Source: Liquorilactobacillus capillatus DSM 19910 (lineage in GTDB: Bacteria; Bacillota; Bacilli; Lactobacillales; Lactobacillaceae). From it: a DNA stretch of 33,977 nt. The position numbers and the translations under genes were made by a program. Of this stretch, positions 1 to 8,023 are shown piece after piece. The DNA is taken from NCBI RefSeq assembly GCF_001434915.1, contig NZ_AZEF01000017.1, forward strand, positions 1 to 33,977. Direction: 5' to 3'. The first letter of the stretch is position 1, and each line of letters starts with the position of its first letter. The notes below the pieces were generated by a model, which was given only the letters and a program-made list of their open reading frames with translations, searched no databases and was not told the origin of the DNA.

Positions 1-79
1 AAATCTGTCATTAGTAATAGAGAAATCTATTACCAACAACAGATATTGTAGAACCTTTATAATTTGTATTTCTTTTAAA

Positions 80-685
80 CTAATCTGTAATTACCTTAAA
101 ACGTTCATCATCTGCTAAATATTGCTTTTCACCAGCTGCAGCTTCAATTGATCCAAATGGCATTTCAGCACGTAAAACCCAACCTTCTGGCACATCAAAA
201 GCTTCTCTGATCTGATCATCAATCAATGGATTATAATGCTGCAGGCTTGCTCCAATCTGGTTATCTGCTAAGGCTGTCCAAATGCTAAGTTGTGCTCCAC
301 CTAAGCCTTGTTCTGACCAGTCCTGAAAATTATCTGCATAAAGGCTAAATTGCTCTTTATTCTGGTCGACGATCCTTTGATCTGTAAATAATAAAATAGT
401 TCCGAGTCCAGCCTTAAAACTAGTAATTTTTTCTTTTGTTTTTGCATAAGCTTGTGGATCTGGAACCTCTGTCTCTAATCTTTTAGCAACAATATCCCAG
501 GCTTTTTCTGATGCTGTACCAAATAAAATAACAGCTTTAACTGATTGGTTATTAAAAGCTGTTGGAGATTCTCGTACAGCCTTTTTAACTAAAGTTACAA
601 TTTCATCTTCACTTACATTCATATTACGTCCTAGAGCATAGATAGTACGACGTTTTTTTAGTAAGTCAATATATTTTTCATTCAT
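80..685 (-). CDS. Nitroreductase family protein (HBN1/FRM2-like)
   Basis: A 201-residue protein of the single-domain nitroreductase fold, closest in pattern to the yeast HBN1/FRM2-like subgroup rather than NfsA/NfsB. The N-terminal RRTIYALGRN, the RESPTAFNNQSVKAVILFG segment (about residues 38-56) and the GLGGAQLSIWTALADNQIG helix (about 127-145) are typical FMN-binding features. It should be a cytosolic FMN/NAD(P)H oxidoreductase acting on nitro- or quinone-like electrophiles; the true substrate is not readable from sequence. The start is supported by AGAGGAG eight bases upstream. It stands alone with its own promoter and a putative operator (719-739) that has the same layout as one in front of the quinone-oxidoreductase-like gene at 19450-20304, suggesting shared stress control. 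Family assignment is firm, role is inferred. Confidence 0.88.
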   Translation of the reverse strand: MNEKYIDLLKKRRTIYALGRNMNVSEDEIVTLVKKAVRESPTAFNNQSVKAVILFGTASEKAWDIVAKRLETEVPDPQAYAKTKEKITSFKAGLGTILLFTDQRIVDQNKEQFSLYADNFQDWSEQGLGGAQLSIWTALADNQIGASLQHYNPLIDDQIREAFDVPEGWVLRAEMPFGSIEAAAGEKQYLADDERFKVITD

Positions 686-718
686 AAAGCATTCTCCTCT
701 AGTGTTAAAATATTTTTA

Positions 719-772
719 ATGTTACATTTTTAATAACATGTTTATTATATTTATTTTTAGGTAACTTCTCAA
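719..772 (-). promoter_or_regulatory. Promoter and putative operator of the nitroreductase gene
   Basis: On the minus strand TTGAGA (772-767) and TATAAT (749-744) are separated by 17 bp, a good sigma-A promoter. Just downstream, over the expected transcription start, lies the inverted repeat TGTTA-N9-TAACA (720-738), a plausible repressor site. Confidence 0.6.
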
Positions 773-798
773 CCTTAAGTCTCACAAAAATTTTTAAC

Positions 799-833
799 AA
801 AAAAAGAACAGGGTTAAAGTTATTCTTACCCCC
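799..833 (-). terminator. Possible terminator after the VIT gene pair
   Basis: Read on the minus strand, GGGTAAG is followed after five bases by CTTTAACCC, an imperfect stem with bulges, and then by a run of seven T. It lies 70 bp past the stop of the second VIT gene. The stem is weak. Confidence 0.4.
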
Positions 834-902
834 ATTCATTACTTACATCTCTATTTTACATATATTAAAAATCGACTTAGGCAGTATCAAGTTACTTATT
901 AT

Positions 903-1628
903 CTAAAGAATAATCCCCACGCTGTAATGAATAATCATTGTTAGGATTCCCACTACAAGGTTTCGTGAGATAGCCACCTTCACTAACCCATTACCTAACT
1001 TAGCACTTAGAAAACCAGTCAAAGAAACAGAAACACAGACCGCTAGAATCGTTGCCTGCCACTGATATGCTACTGGGCTTAATGTCATCGCTAATAGTGG
1101 GAATAGACCACCCGCTGCTGCTGAAAAAAGCGAAGAAACAGCTGCTTTCCAAGGATTCATGTAGTGTCCCAGCTTAAGACCGTGCTTAACATTAATTACT
1201 GTTTCAAGCGGCTTTTTTGTTATTAGATCTTCTGCGATTTCTTGAGCAGTTTTAGCTGTAACTCCACGCTTCATGTAATATTTCCGGACACTTTTAACTT
1301 CTAACGCACGGTTATTACCTAACAAACCGCGTTCCTCCATTACAGCTGCTTGTTCAGTATCTTTCTGGGCACTGACTGAAGCATATTCACCAGAAGCCAT
1401 TGAAAAGGCACATGCCATCAGATCGGCTAAACCTGCAATAAAAATAGTGAACTGATTAGGCGTTGCAACAGCGACACTGAACAGAACCCCGACAACTGTC
1501 AAAATACCGTCATTTGAACCGAGAACTCCAGCTCGTAATGTATTTAATTTTTCATCCATTGTTTCATTCTTATCTATATCTTTTTTCTTTACTAATACAT
1601 CCATCGTCTTATTGCTCCTCTCCACCAT
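903..1628 (-). CDS. VIT1/CCC1-family transporter (second of a pair)
   Basis: About 241 residues. The family hallmark LRAGVLGSNDGILTVVGV precedes the first membrane helix, followed by ASGEYASVSAQKD, a cytosolic helical segment rich in Glu/Lys, and three C-terminal membrane helices. VIT1/CCC1 proteins move Fe2+ or Mn2+ out of the cytosol. A TTG at 1640 would give four more residues, but ATG at 1628 sits one base after the stop of the upstream paralogue and has GGAGG inside that gene's last codons (Gly-Gly-stop), so translational coupling decides the start. Its sequence is clearly diverged from its neighbour, so the two may differ in metal or form a heteromer. Substrate is inferred from family. 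Confidence 0.87.
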   Translation of the reverse strand: MVERSNKTMDVLVKKKDIDKNETMDEKLNTLRAGVLGSNDGILTVVGVLFSVAVATPNQFTIFIAGLADLMACAFSMASGEYASVSAQKDTEQAAVMEERGLLGNNRALEVKSVRKYYMKRGVTAKTAQEIAEDLITKKPLETVINVKHGLKLGHYMNPWKAAVSSLFSAAAGGLFPLLAMTLSPVAYQWQATILAVCVSVSLTGFLSAKLGNGLVKVAISRNLVVGILTMIIHYSVGIIL

Positions 1629-1629
1629 C

Positions 1630-2307
1630 TTAGCCTCCAATTAAACTCCCGATTACATATGTAACAACCATTGTCAAAATCCCCGCAACAACATTTCGCA
1701 TAAGACCTTGTCGCCTATTAGCGTTACCCAGCATAGCTGCGCCGTAACCTGTAAAGGAAAGAGCTATAATAACGGCTGCAAAAGTTGCAATGATCCGAAT
1801 ATTAGTTGGAAATAATGATATTGCGAGTAATGGCAAAATTGATCCAAGCGGAAAAGCTATCATTGAAGCCATCGCAGCTGCGTATGGACTTGTAAATTCA
1901 TCCACTTCAAAACCATAACGTTCACGTACCGTTGTCACTAATGCATCTTTCTCCATCATTTCCTTAGTTGCTTTTTCAGCTAGATGTTCATTAATTCCCT
2001 GTTTAAGGTAATTCTGTTTTACAAAATCAAACTCTTTATTATAGTTATCCTTTAATGCTTGTTTTTGTTGTATAACTGCACGTTTTTGTGCATCTTTTTG
2101 TGTATTGACAGAAACATATTCCCCCATTGCCATCGAAACTGTTCCAGCTAACATCCCCGCAATTCCAGAAATGAAGATAGCATAACTATTTGTTGTCGCT
2201 CCAGCTACACCAACTACGATTCCAGCAACTGATAGAATACCATCATTGGCTCCCATTACAGCTGCACGCATTATGTTAACACGTTGTGCCAAACTTTTTT
2301 CTCCCAA
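1630..2307 (-). CDS. VIT1/CCC1-family transporter (first of a pair)
   Basis: 225 residues, with the hallmark MRAAVMGANDGILSVAGIVV near the N-terminus, MGEYVSVNTQKDAQKRAV at the end of helix 2, a charged cytosolic domain (about residues 70-140) that in plant VIT1 binds metal, and C-terminal helices ending in YVIGSLIGG. Likely an Fe2+/Mn2+ exporter in the cell membrane. The start is TTG: an in-frame TAG lies five codons upstream, and AGGGTGAG is correctly spaced; the first ATG is 12 codons further in and has no good site. First gene of a two-gene operon with a sigma-A promoter and a Fur/PerR-like box, which supports a role in iron or manganese homeostasis. Confidence 0.87.
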   Translation of the reverse strand: MGEKSLAQRVNIMRAAVMGANDGILSVAGIVVGVAGATTNSYAIFISGIAGMLAGTVSMAMGEYVSVNTQKDAQKRAVIQQKQALKDNYNKEFDFVKQNYLKQGINEHLAEKATKEMMEKDALVTTVRERYGFEVDEFTSPYAAAMASMIAFPLGSILPLLAISLFPTNIRIIATFAAVIIALSFTGYGAAMLGNANRRQGLMRNVVAGILTMVVTYVIGSLIGG

Positions 2308-2340
2308 AACTGTCTCACCCTAACTATATTCTGTGTTAAT

Positions 2341-2394
2341 TTAGAATCATTATAATCTAGTAATCATTATATTCTCTTGCTTGTAAAAAGTAAA
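2341..2394 (-). promoter_or_regulatory. VIT operon promoter with Fur/PerR-like box
   Basis: TTTACT (2394-2389) and TATAAT (2371-2366) are 17 bp apart on the minus strand. TTATAATGATTCTAA (2355-2341), directly downstream, matches the Bacillus PerR/Fur-type heptamer consensus TTATAATnATTATAA at all but one position. A second, weaker copy overlaps the -10. Which regulator binds cannot be told from sequence. Confidence 0.6.
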
Positions 2395-2572
2395 CTAATG
2401 CTTACCGTAATCTAATCTAATTGTTGTATAACCCAAAGGAATAGTTTATAAATACCTAATTTTTAATATTTATCAGCTTTTTTCTCATTATCCTTTCTAC
2501 TAAGTACCGTCCATCTAATAGACCGTTTTTCAAAGTCAACTATCAACTCCTGACATAATATTCCAGTAGTGC

Positions 2573-2638
2573 TTGACACTACAGCTGTTGAATTATATAA
2601 CTTAGCATGTATCAATCCTTCTTTGTGCCTATTGATAC
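2573..2638 (+). promoter_or_regulatory. Promoter and inverted repeat ahead of the YczE-like gene
   Basis: TTGACA (2573-2578), 17 bp, TATAAC (2596-2601). Immediately after the predicted start, GTATCAAT (2609-2616) and ATTGATAC (2631-2638) form a perfect 8-bp inverted repeat with a 14-base spacer. It could be a repressor operator or a 5'-UTR hairpin close to the ribosome site. The 2308-2655 gap otherwise holds only the divergent VIT promoter. Confidence 0.6.
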
Positions 2639-2655
2639 GCTAATTTCTTTGCGAG

Positions 2656-3327
2656 GTGGATATTATCAAAAATTCAATTCAGGTTCGCTTATTTGGCCTT
2701 GTCGGCGGACTACTCTTAAATGCTTTCGGTAACGGGCTCTGCATCTCAGGTAATGCTGGCAGTGGTCTGTGGACGGCCGCTGCCGTTAATTTAAACCGCC
2801 TTACCGGAACTAGTATTGGTGTTATTCTCTTCTCACTTGGGATGCTGAATATTATTGCCAATCAATTTCTTATTCATCATTGGGACCCTCGTCGCTTTAT
2901 CGGCGAACTTTGTTTTATCTTTTTCTTTAGCTACTTTGTTAATATTTTTGCTCACTTCTTTAATCAGCTTGGAATTCCCACACTGCCGTTTCTTATTAGA
3001 GCCCTTATCTCATGTTCTGGCGTTATTTTATTTTGTATTGCTATTTCGCTTTACCAAAGAGCTAATATTTTTATGCATCCAAATGACGACACGACCAATC
3101 TACTGCGTTTCTTATATTTATCAGGTAATTCTACGGCAGCACAATTAGTTGATTTTATTGTTCCTATAGCAATTATTATTTTTTGCTTTGTTTCTTCCCA
3201 GCAGTTACATGCCGTAAACATTGCTACACTATTTTCCTTTTTGCTTAATGGCATCATTATTGCCGAAGCCGATCGTCTTATTTTCCCACAACTAAAACAT
3301 AATTTTAAAAATGGAGAAGGCTATTAA
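2656..3327 (+). CDS. YczE/YitT-like multi-pass membrane protein
   Basis: 223 residues, about five or six hydrophobic helices, resembling the YczE/YyaS/YitT group of uncharacterised membrane proteins: an Arg before helix 1, then GGLLLNAFGNGLCISGNAGSG, GTSIGVILFSLGMLNI and a later NDDTTNLLRFLY loop. Function unknown. The start is unusual: no ATG occurs before residue 73, so initiation must use GTG at 2656, which has no ribosome site upstream, or a rare ATT (2662) or ATC (2665) placed just after GAGGTGG. The GTG is kept by convention. A strong promoter and an 8-bp inverted repeat lie directly upstream. It stands alone between the VIT pair and dps. Confidence 0.7.
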   Translation: MDIIKNSIQVRLFGLVGGLLLNAFGNGLCISGNAGSGLWTAAAVNLNRLTGTSIGVILFSLGMLNIIANQFLIHHWDPRRFIGELCFIFFFSYFVNIFAHFFNQLGIPTLPFLIRALISCSGVILFCIAISLYQRANIFMHPNDDTTNLLRFLYLSGNSTAAQLVDFIVPIAIIIFCFVSSQQLHAVNIATLFSFLLNGIIIAEADRLIFPQLKHNFKNGEGY

Positions 3328-3388
3328 CATTTCCTTTCGTTACCATTTATTCTTTGTACTCTATTACTGCATTCAACTTCGAAAACGC

Positions 3389-3424
3389 TTATTATTTGTA
3401 TGTCTCATAATAACTAGCTATAAT
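3389..3424 (+). promoter_or_regulatory. dps promoter
   Basis: TTGTAT (3396-3401), 17 bp, TATAAT (3419-3424). TTATTAT (3389-3395) and ATAATAA (3407-3413) form a perfect 7-bp inverted repeat with an 11-bp spacer over the -35/spacer region. The spacer is too long for a classical Fur or PerR box. Confidence 0.55.
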
Positions 3425-3472
3425 CAGCGTGTAGGTATTAAATGATTTTGACAAAGAAAGGTGGTTCTTTTT

Positions 3473-3952
3473 ATGTTAGAAACACAGTCATACCCTGAAA
3501 CAATGAAGCAGCTTAATCAGCTTTTAGCTGACTTGACACAGTTACAGACAAATATTCAACAGACACATTGGTATATGCGCGGATCTGAATTCTTCCGTCT
3601 TCACCCTTTAATGGACGAGTACAAGGATCAGTTAGCTGGTCAATTAGACGAATTGGCTGAACGGCTAATCGCTCTGGGTGGTTCGCCAATTTCGACAACA
3701 CATGAATTCATGGAAAATACTGGGCTTCCAGATGACAAAGTCTCTTTTGGTCAGTTCGACTTGTCTGAATTGATGCAGCGCTTATTAAAACAATTCAAGT
3801 ATCTCCGTGATCAATATCAAAAGGGCATTAAGATTACAGATAAAGAACAAGATTTCCCAACACAAGATATGTTAAATGGTTACAAAGCTGAAACTGATAA
3901 GAATATCTGGATGATCAGTGCTTATCTTGACAAAGGGCCTTTAGCTGAATAG
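3473..3952 (+). CDS. dps: Dps-family ferritin-like DNA-binding/iron-storage protein
   Basis: 159 residues from ATG at 3473, chosen over GTG at 3461 because AAAGGTGG is spaced correctly for it. Dps proteins assemble as dodecamers that oxidise Fe2+ with peroxide and store it, protecting DNA. The inter-subunit ferroxidase site is intact: His32 (QTHWYMRG), His44 (FRLHPLMDEY), Asp59 and Glu63 (QLDELAER), the Listeria Dps arrangement. There is no long Lys-rich N-terminal tail, so DNA binding is uncertain while iron sequestration is likely. The neighbouring VIT iron/manganese exporters make this a small metal/oxidative-stress island. It is monocistronic. Confidence 0.95.
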   Translation: MLETQSYPETMKQLNQLLADLTQLQTNIQQTHWYMRGSEFFRLHPLMDEYKDQLAGQLDELAERLIALGGSPISTTHEFMENTGLPDDKVSFGQFDLSELMQRLLKQFKYLRDQYQKGIKITDKEQDFPTQDMLNGYKAETDKNIWMISAYLDKGPLAE

Positions 3953-4019
3953 ACCGTTAACCATTAAATTTAAAAAAATCGTTTCTACCAGATATCTTTT
4001 TAAGAAAACAAGCGCTTAG

Positions 4020-4072
4020 TAAACCGACCCCCAGAAGTTAGATTTTTGGTCTAACTTCTGGGGGTCGGTTCA
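4020..4072. repeat. Long perfect hairpin resembling paired IS3-family ends
   Basis: Arms 4022-4042 and 4050-4070 are exactly complementary over 21 bp around a 7-base loop. The right arm, read inward from the outside, begins TGAACCGACCCCCAG and continues to AAGTTAGA, which looks like the TG...CA-bounded terminal repeats of IS3/IS150-type elements. Neither side has a T tract, so it is not a textbook terminator, though it lies between the convergent dps and SDR genes and may stop both transcripts. Confidence 0.6.
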
Positions 4073-4135
4073 CCTCGCAGACTAATTTACTGCTACCTTT
4101 TATTTTTTTAATTAGTAAATCTAGACTTAATCAAA

Positions 4136-4786
4136 TCAGAATGCCTCTTGGATTGGTATCTCCCCACTTCCAAGAGTATAACTTTTCTTATAAGTCGTTC
4201 GATTATCAATAACTGTCGCGATTACCGCCGCCACATCTTCACGGGGGATGCTGATCCGTCTATTAGATTGCGGATTCACTTCGATCATTCCGCTTCCTGG
4301 TACATTTGTGAGCATTCCTGGACGTAAAATAGTATAGTCTAGCTGTGTCCGCTGTAATTCCTCATCCGCATAATGTTTTGCAATTAGATAAGGCTGCAGC
4401 CCACTCTTAGCCCACACTTCACGGTTATCACTTCCGATTGAACTAACCATTACATAACGTTTAATTCCCGCGGCCTGTGCTGCGATCATTGATTTTACTG
4501 CTCCATCTAGGTCAATAAGCAAAGTTTGATCATCGCCTGTTTTTCCTCCTGATCCTGCAGAAAAAACAATTGCTTTCGCCTGACTCTTTCTAAACGCCGC
4601 CGCAATTTCCTTGATCGAGCTGGTTAAATCGAAAAGTAGTGGCTGAATAAAGTCAGTAGTTGGAAAGACTGCCGCTTGTTCCTTCCGCCGAAGACCCGCA
4701 TAAACTTTTATTTTCTTAGTTGCTAGCTTAGAAACCAACATTTGGCCAATTTGTCCGTGAGCTCCAATTACAAAAACAGAATTCAT
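4136..4786 (-). CDS. Atypical SDR, NAD(P)H-binding protein (YwnB-like)
   Basis: 216 residues with an N-terminal Rossmann dinucleotide motif GAHGQIGQML (residues 8-17), LRR after strand 2 (typical of NADP binding), FSAGSGGKTGDD, a YVMVSSIGSD strand and YLIAKHYADEELQRT in place of a catalytic YxxxK. It is most like the NAD(P)-binding SDR-a5/YwnB group, often flavin-reductase-like or sensor proteins rather than classical dehydrogenases. Start supported by GAGGGGGAA. Monocistronic; two direct repeats of ACACTATTCT, 19 bp apart (4852-4861, 4871-4880), lie upstream and could be a regulator site. Substrate unknown. Confidence 0.8.
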   Translation of the reverse strand: MNSVFVIGAHGQIGQMLVSKLATKKIKVYAGLRRKEQAAVFPTTDFIQPLLFDLTSSIKEIAAAFRKSQAKAIVFSAGSGGKTGDDQTLLIDLDGAVKSMIAAQAAGIKRYVMVSSIGSDNREVWAKSGLQPYLIAKHYADEELQRTQLDYTILRPGMLTNVPGSGMIEVNPQSNRRISIPREDVAAVIATVIDNRTTYKKSYTLGSGEIPIQEAF

Positions 4787-4851
4787 AGAAATTCCCCCTC
4801 TTTAAGTTTCTTTATTAAGCATCAAAAAACATATTCCAACGGCATCATAGC

Positions 4852-4880
4852 ACACTATTCTTCAGTACAGACACTATTCT
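4852..4880. repeat. Direct repeat upstream of the SDR gene
   Basis: ACACTATTCT occurs twice with a 19-bp period, about two helical turns, in the 5' region of the SDR gene. A tandem regulator site is possible. The rest of 4787-5150 holds only the terminator at 4910-4962. Confidence 0.35.
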
Positions 4881-4909
4881 GTTCACTAAATTAGTTTATA
4901 AAATAACAA

Positions 4910-4962
4910 AAAAGCTTATTTCGCAGAATTTTCAAAATAAGAATCCTTTGAAATAAGCTTTT
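4910..4962 (-). terminator. Terminator of the ilv-BASS operon
   Basis: AAAAGCTTATTTC (4910-4922) pairs perfectly with GAAATAAGCTTTT (4950-4962) over 13 bp. Read on the minus strand the stem is followed by a T-rich tail (TTTTTTGTTATTTT). It is about 190 bp beyond the BASS gene stop and is the first strong stop signal of the long minus-strand cluster. Confidence 0.65.
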
Positions 4963-5150
4963 ATGATTAAGTATTCAGATCAATACTCAAATTTCAAACT
5001 AAGTTTCTCGTTGTCCCCATATAAACGTGTTCTATAAGTCAAAGTTTTTTGGCTAACTTTAAATTACCTGTAGTAAAAAGCATGCTATATTCGCAATTTC
5101 GAGTTAGCACTTAATTTTTAACGACTTTTCCTATCTTAAGGTGAGTATAT

Positions 5151-6119
5151 TTATGCTTTGCTAAAATTAGTTTTAACCGACTTTGGTTCACTGCTACTCT
5201 TGGTTCGCCAATAAGAAGCAAGTATTGATCCCGAAATATTATGCCAAATACTGAATATCGTTGACGGAATTGCAGCCGCCGGAACGAAATATTTGATAGC
5301 CAGTGTTGCACCTAAACTTGAGTCCTGCATTCCAACTTCGAACGTTATCGCCTTTCTTTGTGGATCATGTAACTGAATCATTTTTGAAAAGAGATACCCT
5401 AATCCATAACCAGAAAGGTTATGCAAGATCACCACTGGAATAACCAATGCCGTTGCAGCAGTGAATAAATTATCATGATTGGCAGCAATAACGGCACCAA
5501 CGATCATCAAAATAGCTACTTGCGACACTAATGGAAGAGTATGCGTGACCTTCTCAATCTTTTTGCCAAAGATCGAATGTAAAACAACCCCTAAAATAAT
5601 CGGGAACAAAACAATTTTTACTGTGCTTAAAAACAAAGAAGCAGTTGGAATATCAATGTACTTGCCGGCAAAAAGAAGTAGCAGTCCTGGCAACGCAACA
5701 GGGGCCAATAATGTCGACAATGTCTCAATTGAAACATCCAAAGCAACATCTCCACCAGACAAATACGCCATCACACTTGATGATGTTCCACTTGGACATG
5801 ACCCTACTAAGATCACGCCAGCAGCAGTCGCCCCTTTTAACTGAAAAATCAGACACAGTACCCACGCTAATGTTGGCATTATTACGTAATGTGCGACTGT
5901 TCCCGCAATTACAGGCAAAGGCTTTTTAGCAATCCTCTCAAAATCATCAATTTTCAAAGTTAGTCCCATTCCAAATAAAATTATTCCTAATAAATAAGAA
6001 ATGTTTGGAACAAGCCATAAACTGGCTTGGGGCACTGCATAGTTGAAAGCAGCCCATAGCACTACCAAAAGCGTAAACCACCGTCCAATTAGTTTCCCTA
6101 ATCTCTCTACTTTGCTCAT
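5151..6119 (-). CDS. Bile acid:sodium symporter (BASS) family transporter
   Basis: 322 residues, about nine or ten membrane helices. Family motifs are clear: CPSGTSSSVMAYLSGGDVAL at residues 108-127, which contains the discontinuous Na+-binding helix, and EVGMQDSSLGATLA near residue 262. BASS members carry bile acids, pyruvate, ketopantoate (PanS), 2-keto acids and other anions with Na+. Start supported by AGAGGA. It lies 39 bp after the ilvD stop with no terminator between, so it is probably the last gene of the ilv operon. That context suggests a keto acid or related pathway intermediate as substrate instead of bile acid; this is inference. The C-terminus is short, Ser/Lys rich and probably cytosolic. 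Confidence 0.88.
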   Translation of the reverse strand: MSKVERLGKLIGRWFTLLVVLWAAFNYAVPQASLWLVPNISYLLGIILFGMGLTLKIDDFERIAKKPLPVIAGTVAHYVIMPTLAWVLCLIFQLKGATAAGVILVGSCPSGTSSSVMAYLSGGDVALDVSIETLSTLLAPVALPGLLLLFAGKYIDIPTASLFLSTVKIVLFPIILGVVLHSIFGKKIEKVTHTLPLVSQVAILMIVGAVIAANHDNLFTAATALVIPVVILHNLSGYGLGYLFSKMIQLHDPQRKAITFEVGMQDSSLGATLAIKYFVPAAAIPSTIFSIWHNISGSILASYWRTKSSSEPKSVKTNFSKA

Positions 6120-6158
6120 TTTCTCTTCCTCTCTTACTAAACATCGCCTATTACCTAA

Positions 6159-7976
6159 CTATTTGGTTTCTTTTTCATGACAGAGACACTTCTCATCACA
6201 AACATACTCATGCTTATCTTTTTTATTTTGTTCTTCTGCAACTCCAAAAAGTTCATCTGCACCACGCATTATTCCACCAGTATTGGCTGAAGTAACCAAG
6301 TACTGATAACGTGCAAGATAACCCATTCGTACTTTAGGCTGAAATGGTTTAAGGCCTTTTCTTCTTTCTGCAAACTCCTGTTGGCTGACTGCGACATCCA
6401 AAGTTCTCTTTTCAAGATCAATTGTAATCTGATCCCCATCCTTGATCAGGGCAATTTCACCGCCGGCTGCAGCTTCGGGTGAAACATGACCTACACAGAT
6501 TCCATGGGTTGCACCTGAAAAGCGACCATCAGTTATCAATGCAACTGTCCTTCCTAATCCACGTCCGATGATATCCGAAGTTGGATTCAGCATCTCAGGC
6601 ATTCCTGGACCGCCTTTAGGTCCTTCGTAACGAATAACAACTACATCTCCAGCCTTGACAGATCCATTATCGATTCCCGCGACTGCATCATCATGTGAAT
6701 CAAAACAGATTGCCTTACCAACAAATTTTTTGATATCTGGGTCAACACCCGCAACCTTAATTACTGAACCATCTTTGGCAATATTTCCATAAAGAATCGA
6801 CAATCCTCCTTGATCGGAATATGGATTGTCAAGTGGTCTAATAACCTCAGGATTCAAGGTATGTGCTCCGGCAACATTTTCGCGAATTGTCTTACCCGTA
6901 ATCGTTGGTCGATCTGGATGAAGAATGCCGCCCTTTTCGATTAATTCATTCATGATAGCAGGTATTCCGCCTGCATTGTGCACATCTTCCATTGTCCATG
7001 AAGATGAAGGTACGATTTTAGCCAAATGTGGTGTCTTTTTAGCAATCTCATTAATTTCACGTTCACTGTAATCAATTCCTGCTTCGTGAGCAATTGCGAG
7101 ACCATGTAAAACAGTATTAGTTGAACCACCCATCGCCATGTCAAGTGCAAAACTGTCGTCAAATGCTGCTTTTGTCATAATATCTCGTGGTTTAACATTA
7201 TGCTCAACGTTGTACATAACTTGTCTAGCTGCTTGCCGCACTAGTTCACGGCGCTCTTTAGACACTGCAAGTGTCGTCCCATTATATGGTAAAGCCATTC
7301 CCATCGCTTCCATCAATGAGTTCATTGAATTAGCCGTATACATTCCTGCACAGGACCCGCAACCAGGACAAGCATTCTGTTCTAACTCAAGGAAATCCTC
7401 TTTGCTCATTTTGCCATCCTTGAAAGCCCCGACAGCCTCAAACACAGTTGATAAAGTTGCTGCTTTACCATTAGGATCAAGTCCAGCCTTCATTGGTCCC
7501 CCTGAGACAAAGGCCGCTGGAACATTCGTCCGTGCTGCGGCCATCAACATTCCGGGTGTGATCTTGTCACAATTAGGCATGAACAAAACTCCATCAAACC
7601 AATGAGCATTAATAACTGTTTCTGCCGAATCAGCAATAATTTCCCGACTTGGTAGCGAATAACGCATCCCAATATGCCCCATCGCAATTCCATCATCAAC
7701 GCCAATTGTGTTGAACTCAAAGGGTACCCCACCTGCCTTACGGATTTCATCTTTGGCAATTTCAGCCAGTTCACGTAAATGAACATGTCCAGGAACAATT
7801 TCGATGTACGAATTTGCAATCGCGATAAAGGGCTTTTTCATATCTGCTGGATCTTTTACTTGACCTGTCGCATACAACAAACTTCTACCAGGTGCGCGAT
7901 CTGTTCCTTCAGTAATCGTGTCACTTCTTTTCTTTAATTCATCTCCACTGATCGAAAAATTTAAAGTATTACTCAT
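6159..7976 (-). CDS. ilvD: Dihydroxy-acid dehydratase
   Basis: 605 residues. It dehydrates 2,3-dihydroxy-isovalerate and -methylvalerate to the Val and Ile keto acids. Fe-S ligand motifs NCDKITPGM (Cys136) and [17 protein letters not shown] (Cys203/206/209) are intact. The [10 protein letters not shown] segment (about 55-64) lacks a Cys at the position where many [2Fe-2S] enzymes have one, so it resembles the oxygen-labile E. coli type. [11 protein letters not shown] and [10 protein letters not shown] are conserved. The usual family end ([10 protein letters not shown]) is reached about 33 residues early: the protein continues into a charged tail ending with Cys593, Cys597, Cys599 and His600 (CxxxCxC-H), not part of the normal fold. 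GAGGA supports the start. Sixth pathway gene of the cluster. Confidence 0.96.
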   Translation of the reverse strand: MSNTLNFSISGDELKKRSDTITEGTDRAPGRSLLYATGQVKDPADMKKPFIAIANSYIEIVPGHVHLRELAEIAKDEIRKAGGVPFEFNTIGVDDGIAMGHIGMRYSLPSREIIADSAETVINAHWFDGVLFMPNCDKITPGMLMAAARTNVPAAFVSGGPMKAGLDPNGKAATLSTVFEAVGAFKDGKMSKEDFLELEQNACPGCGSCAGMYTANSMNSLMEAMGMALPYNGTTLAVSKERRELVRQAARQVMYNVEHNVKPRDIMTKAAFDDSFALDMAMGGSTNTVLHGLAIAHEAGIDYSEREINEIAKKTPHLAKIVPSSSWTMEDVHNAGGIPAIMNELIEKGGILHPDRPTITGKTIRENVAGAHTLNPEVIRPLDNPYSDQGGLSILYGNIAKDGSVIKVAGVDPDIKKFVGKAICFDSHDDAVAGIDNGSVKAGDVVVIRYEGPKGGPGMPEMLNPTSDIIGRGLGRTVALITDGRFSGATHGICVGHVSPEAAAGGEIALIKDGDQITIDLEKRTLDVAVSQQEFAERRKGLKPFQPKVRMGYLARYQYLVTSANTGGIMRGADELFGVAEEQNKKDKHEYVCDEKCLCHEKETK

Positions 7977-8023
7977 TTTTTAGTTCCTCATTTCTTTTAT
8001 TTTTTCCATTCTTACTATATTCA

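Noticed and set aside
3389-3413. Possible PerR/Fur box at the dps promoter.
   Set aside because: The heptamers are separated by 11 bp instead of one, so it does not fit the Fur or PerR consensus; kept only as an unassigned inverted repeat.
7138-7605. 155-codon plus-strand ORF inside ilvD.
   Set aside because: Antisense to a highly conserved enzyme, with no ribosome site or recognisable domain.
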